Below are positions 4,608-5,117 of a DNA stretch of 5,117 nt, piece after piece. Each line of letters begins with the position of its first letter. Positions within the stretch are counted from its first letter, which is position 1. The position numbers and the translations under genes were made by a program. This stretch comes from a bacterium. GTDB lineage: Bacteria; Thermosulfidibacterota; Thermosulfidibacteria; Thermosulfidibacterales; JALWSI01. The notes beneath the pieces are model-generated. The model was not told the DNA's origin, made no database searches, and saw nothing but the letters and a program-made list of their open reading frames with translations. The DNA is taken from contig JALWSI010000144.1 of NCBI GenBank assembly GCA_027080315.1, positions 1 through 5,117 on the forward strand, read 5' to 3'.

Positions 4608-5117
4608 AGAGGCGGATGCCTCAACATCTGACGGAGCAGCGGGAGGGGCAAAGAAGACAGGCTGGTATTCGTCTGCTCCCATGTCAACCACGGGGATTCT
4701 GTCGCCGTCTCCATCAAGTATGCGCTTATCTCCTTCAAAGTCCGTTGCAGGAATCTGGGGAGCGGTGTTGCATCCCACGTCTATGCAGGGTGAGTTTTTG
4801 GTAAGGTGAAGGTCCCCGTTATTGGGATCTGCAAAAAAAGGATTATCCGAAATGTTGCTGCCGTGGTTGTAGTTGGCTAAATTGGTGACTACGAGGCAAT
4901 CTGAATTTCCGTCAAAGTCGTTACAGGAGAAATCGTTGTTGTAGATATTTTGAAAACCACTATTTCCTTCAATACGAACATAGGCATCGTTACCACTCCC
5001 ATTCGCACTGTTCTGCCAGAGTATGTTGTTGTATAGGTTGAGGTTATCATTCTCTGTGCCAAGATAAGCGTAGATACCACCGCCAGAGTCTCCTGAAGCT
5101 GCAGTGTTGTGGTAGAA
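3969..5117 (-). CDS. Beta-helix / anchor-Q / Fn3 surface protein (gene A), 5' partial
   Basis: The frame is open to the right edge, giving 382 visible residues; the true start, signal peptide and most coils lie outside. A start at the in-frame GTG at 4776-4778 is unlikely, because the conserved coil and anchor-Q sequence continues upstream without a stop. Visible residues 1-105 are the last beta-helix coils (FYHNTA, GGGIYAYLG, NLYNNILWQNSA, YNNDFSCNDF). Residues 108-151 are the choice-of-anchor Q motif ending VDMGADEY. Residues 159-250 are Fn3-like with Cys172, 176, 222 and 252. Residues 260-382 are the C-terminal domain shared with gene B, ending SFTFNEAK. Unlike gene B, the anchor-Q motif runs straight into the Fn3 domain through a short Pro-rich linker (FFAPPAAPSD), with no Cys-rich repeat module between them. 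The likely role, as for gene B, is an exported surface or extracellular protein; the ligand is unknown. Confidence 0.9.
   Translation of the reverse strand, partial: FYHNTAASGDSGGGIYAYLGTENDNLNLYNNILWQNSANGSGNDAYVRIEGNSGFQNIYNNDFSCNDFDGNSDCLVVTNLANYNHGSNISDNPFFADPNNGDLHLTKNSPCIDVGCNTAPQIPATDFEGDKRILDGDGDRIPVVDMGADEYQPVFFAPPAAPSDVEASASGCQAGCVASVTLTWKAVRGAEGYLIYNADANQLWKWVKDGTATSYTFNNLPCGRTYHFYLKTHSYTGNSQPSKTVAVEIPPCSGSGSSENPAIGLVWPADNSAISYNDFSATDYLVVFAWNQVEKAKGYLLWLKLDDGTNEPMEANVVLSASNGLIEAGDIAGIYFAFDKAGWNSLVPYKVTWQISALSDPNDLSSILATSPKASFTFNEAK
4665..5117 (-). repeat. Duplicated segment, gene A copy: last coils plus anchor-Q motif
   Basis: Encodes visible residues 1-151 of gene A, alignable to residues 463-606 of gene B (1958-2389). 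The acidic run after KRILDGDGD differs: B has GNDIVD and A has RIPVVD. The homology probably continues beyond the right edge. Confidence 0.85.

Noticed and set aside
4776-4778. GTG as the start codon of gene A
   Set aside because: The upstream frame is open to the window edge and encodes coil and anchor-Q residues that align with gene B, so this GTG is an internal Val codon.

Overview
This window is a tandem array of three large secreted surface-type proteins, all encoded on the minus strand, so transcription runs right to left (gene A, then B, then C). No housekeeping gene, RNA gene, transposase or CRISPR array is visible, so the taxonomic signal is weak. Sec signal peptides, right-handed parallel beta-helix coils rich in Asn, Ser and Gly, a choice-of-anchor Q-type motif, a Cys-rich 'GSGTVTSNPKGIDC' bacterial repeat module and Fn3-type domains suggest a free-living Gram-negative bacterium. 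My best guess is Desulfobacterota or a neighbouring phylum, with low confidence.

Layout. Positions 3969-5117 hold the 3' part of gene A, whose N-terminus lies beyond the right edge. It shows the last beta-helix coils, the anchor-Q motif, an Fn3 domain and a C-terminal beta-sandwich-like domain. A 193-bp gap (3776-3968) carries an AT-rich stretch with a possible promoter, a small hairpin and a strong Shine-Dalgarno for gene B. Gene B (1025-3775, 916 aa) is the only complete gene: signal peptide, N-terminal cap, about 12 beta-helix coils, anchor-Q motif, a Cys-rich repeat domain that gene A lacks, Fn3, and the same C-terminal domain as A. A 276-bp gap (749-1024) is rich in inverted repeats. Gene C (1-748) has its own signal peptide and Shine-Dalgarno, and its 3' end lies beyond the left edge. 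Its reading frame is broken at a G5 tract (307-311). The coil repeats continue in the -1 frame to the left edge, so it is either a recent pseudogene, a phase-variable gene, or a sequencing error.

How they fit together. A and B are recent paralogues. Their C-terminal halves match almost residue for residue, share a 72-nt identical DNA tract, and even share a 20-nt block after the stop codon. The repeated coils inside B and C also carry near-identical DNA. The array looks like a recombining family of adhesin-like or cell-envelope proteins that differ in coil number, in accessory domains and in on/off state. A role in adhesion or carbohydrate binding is an inference from fold and domain content; no catalytic residues could be identified.
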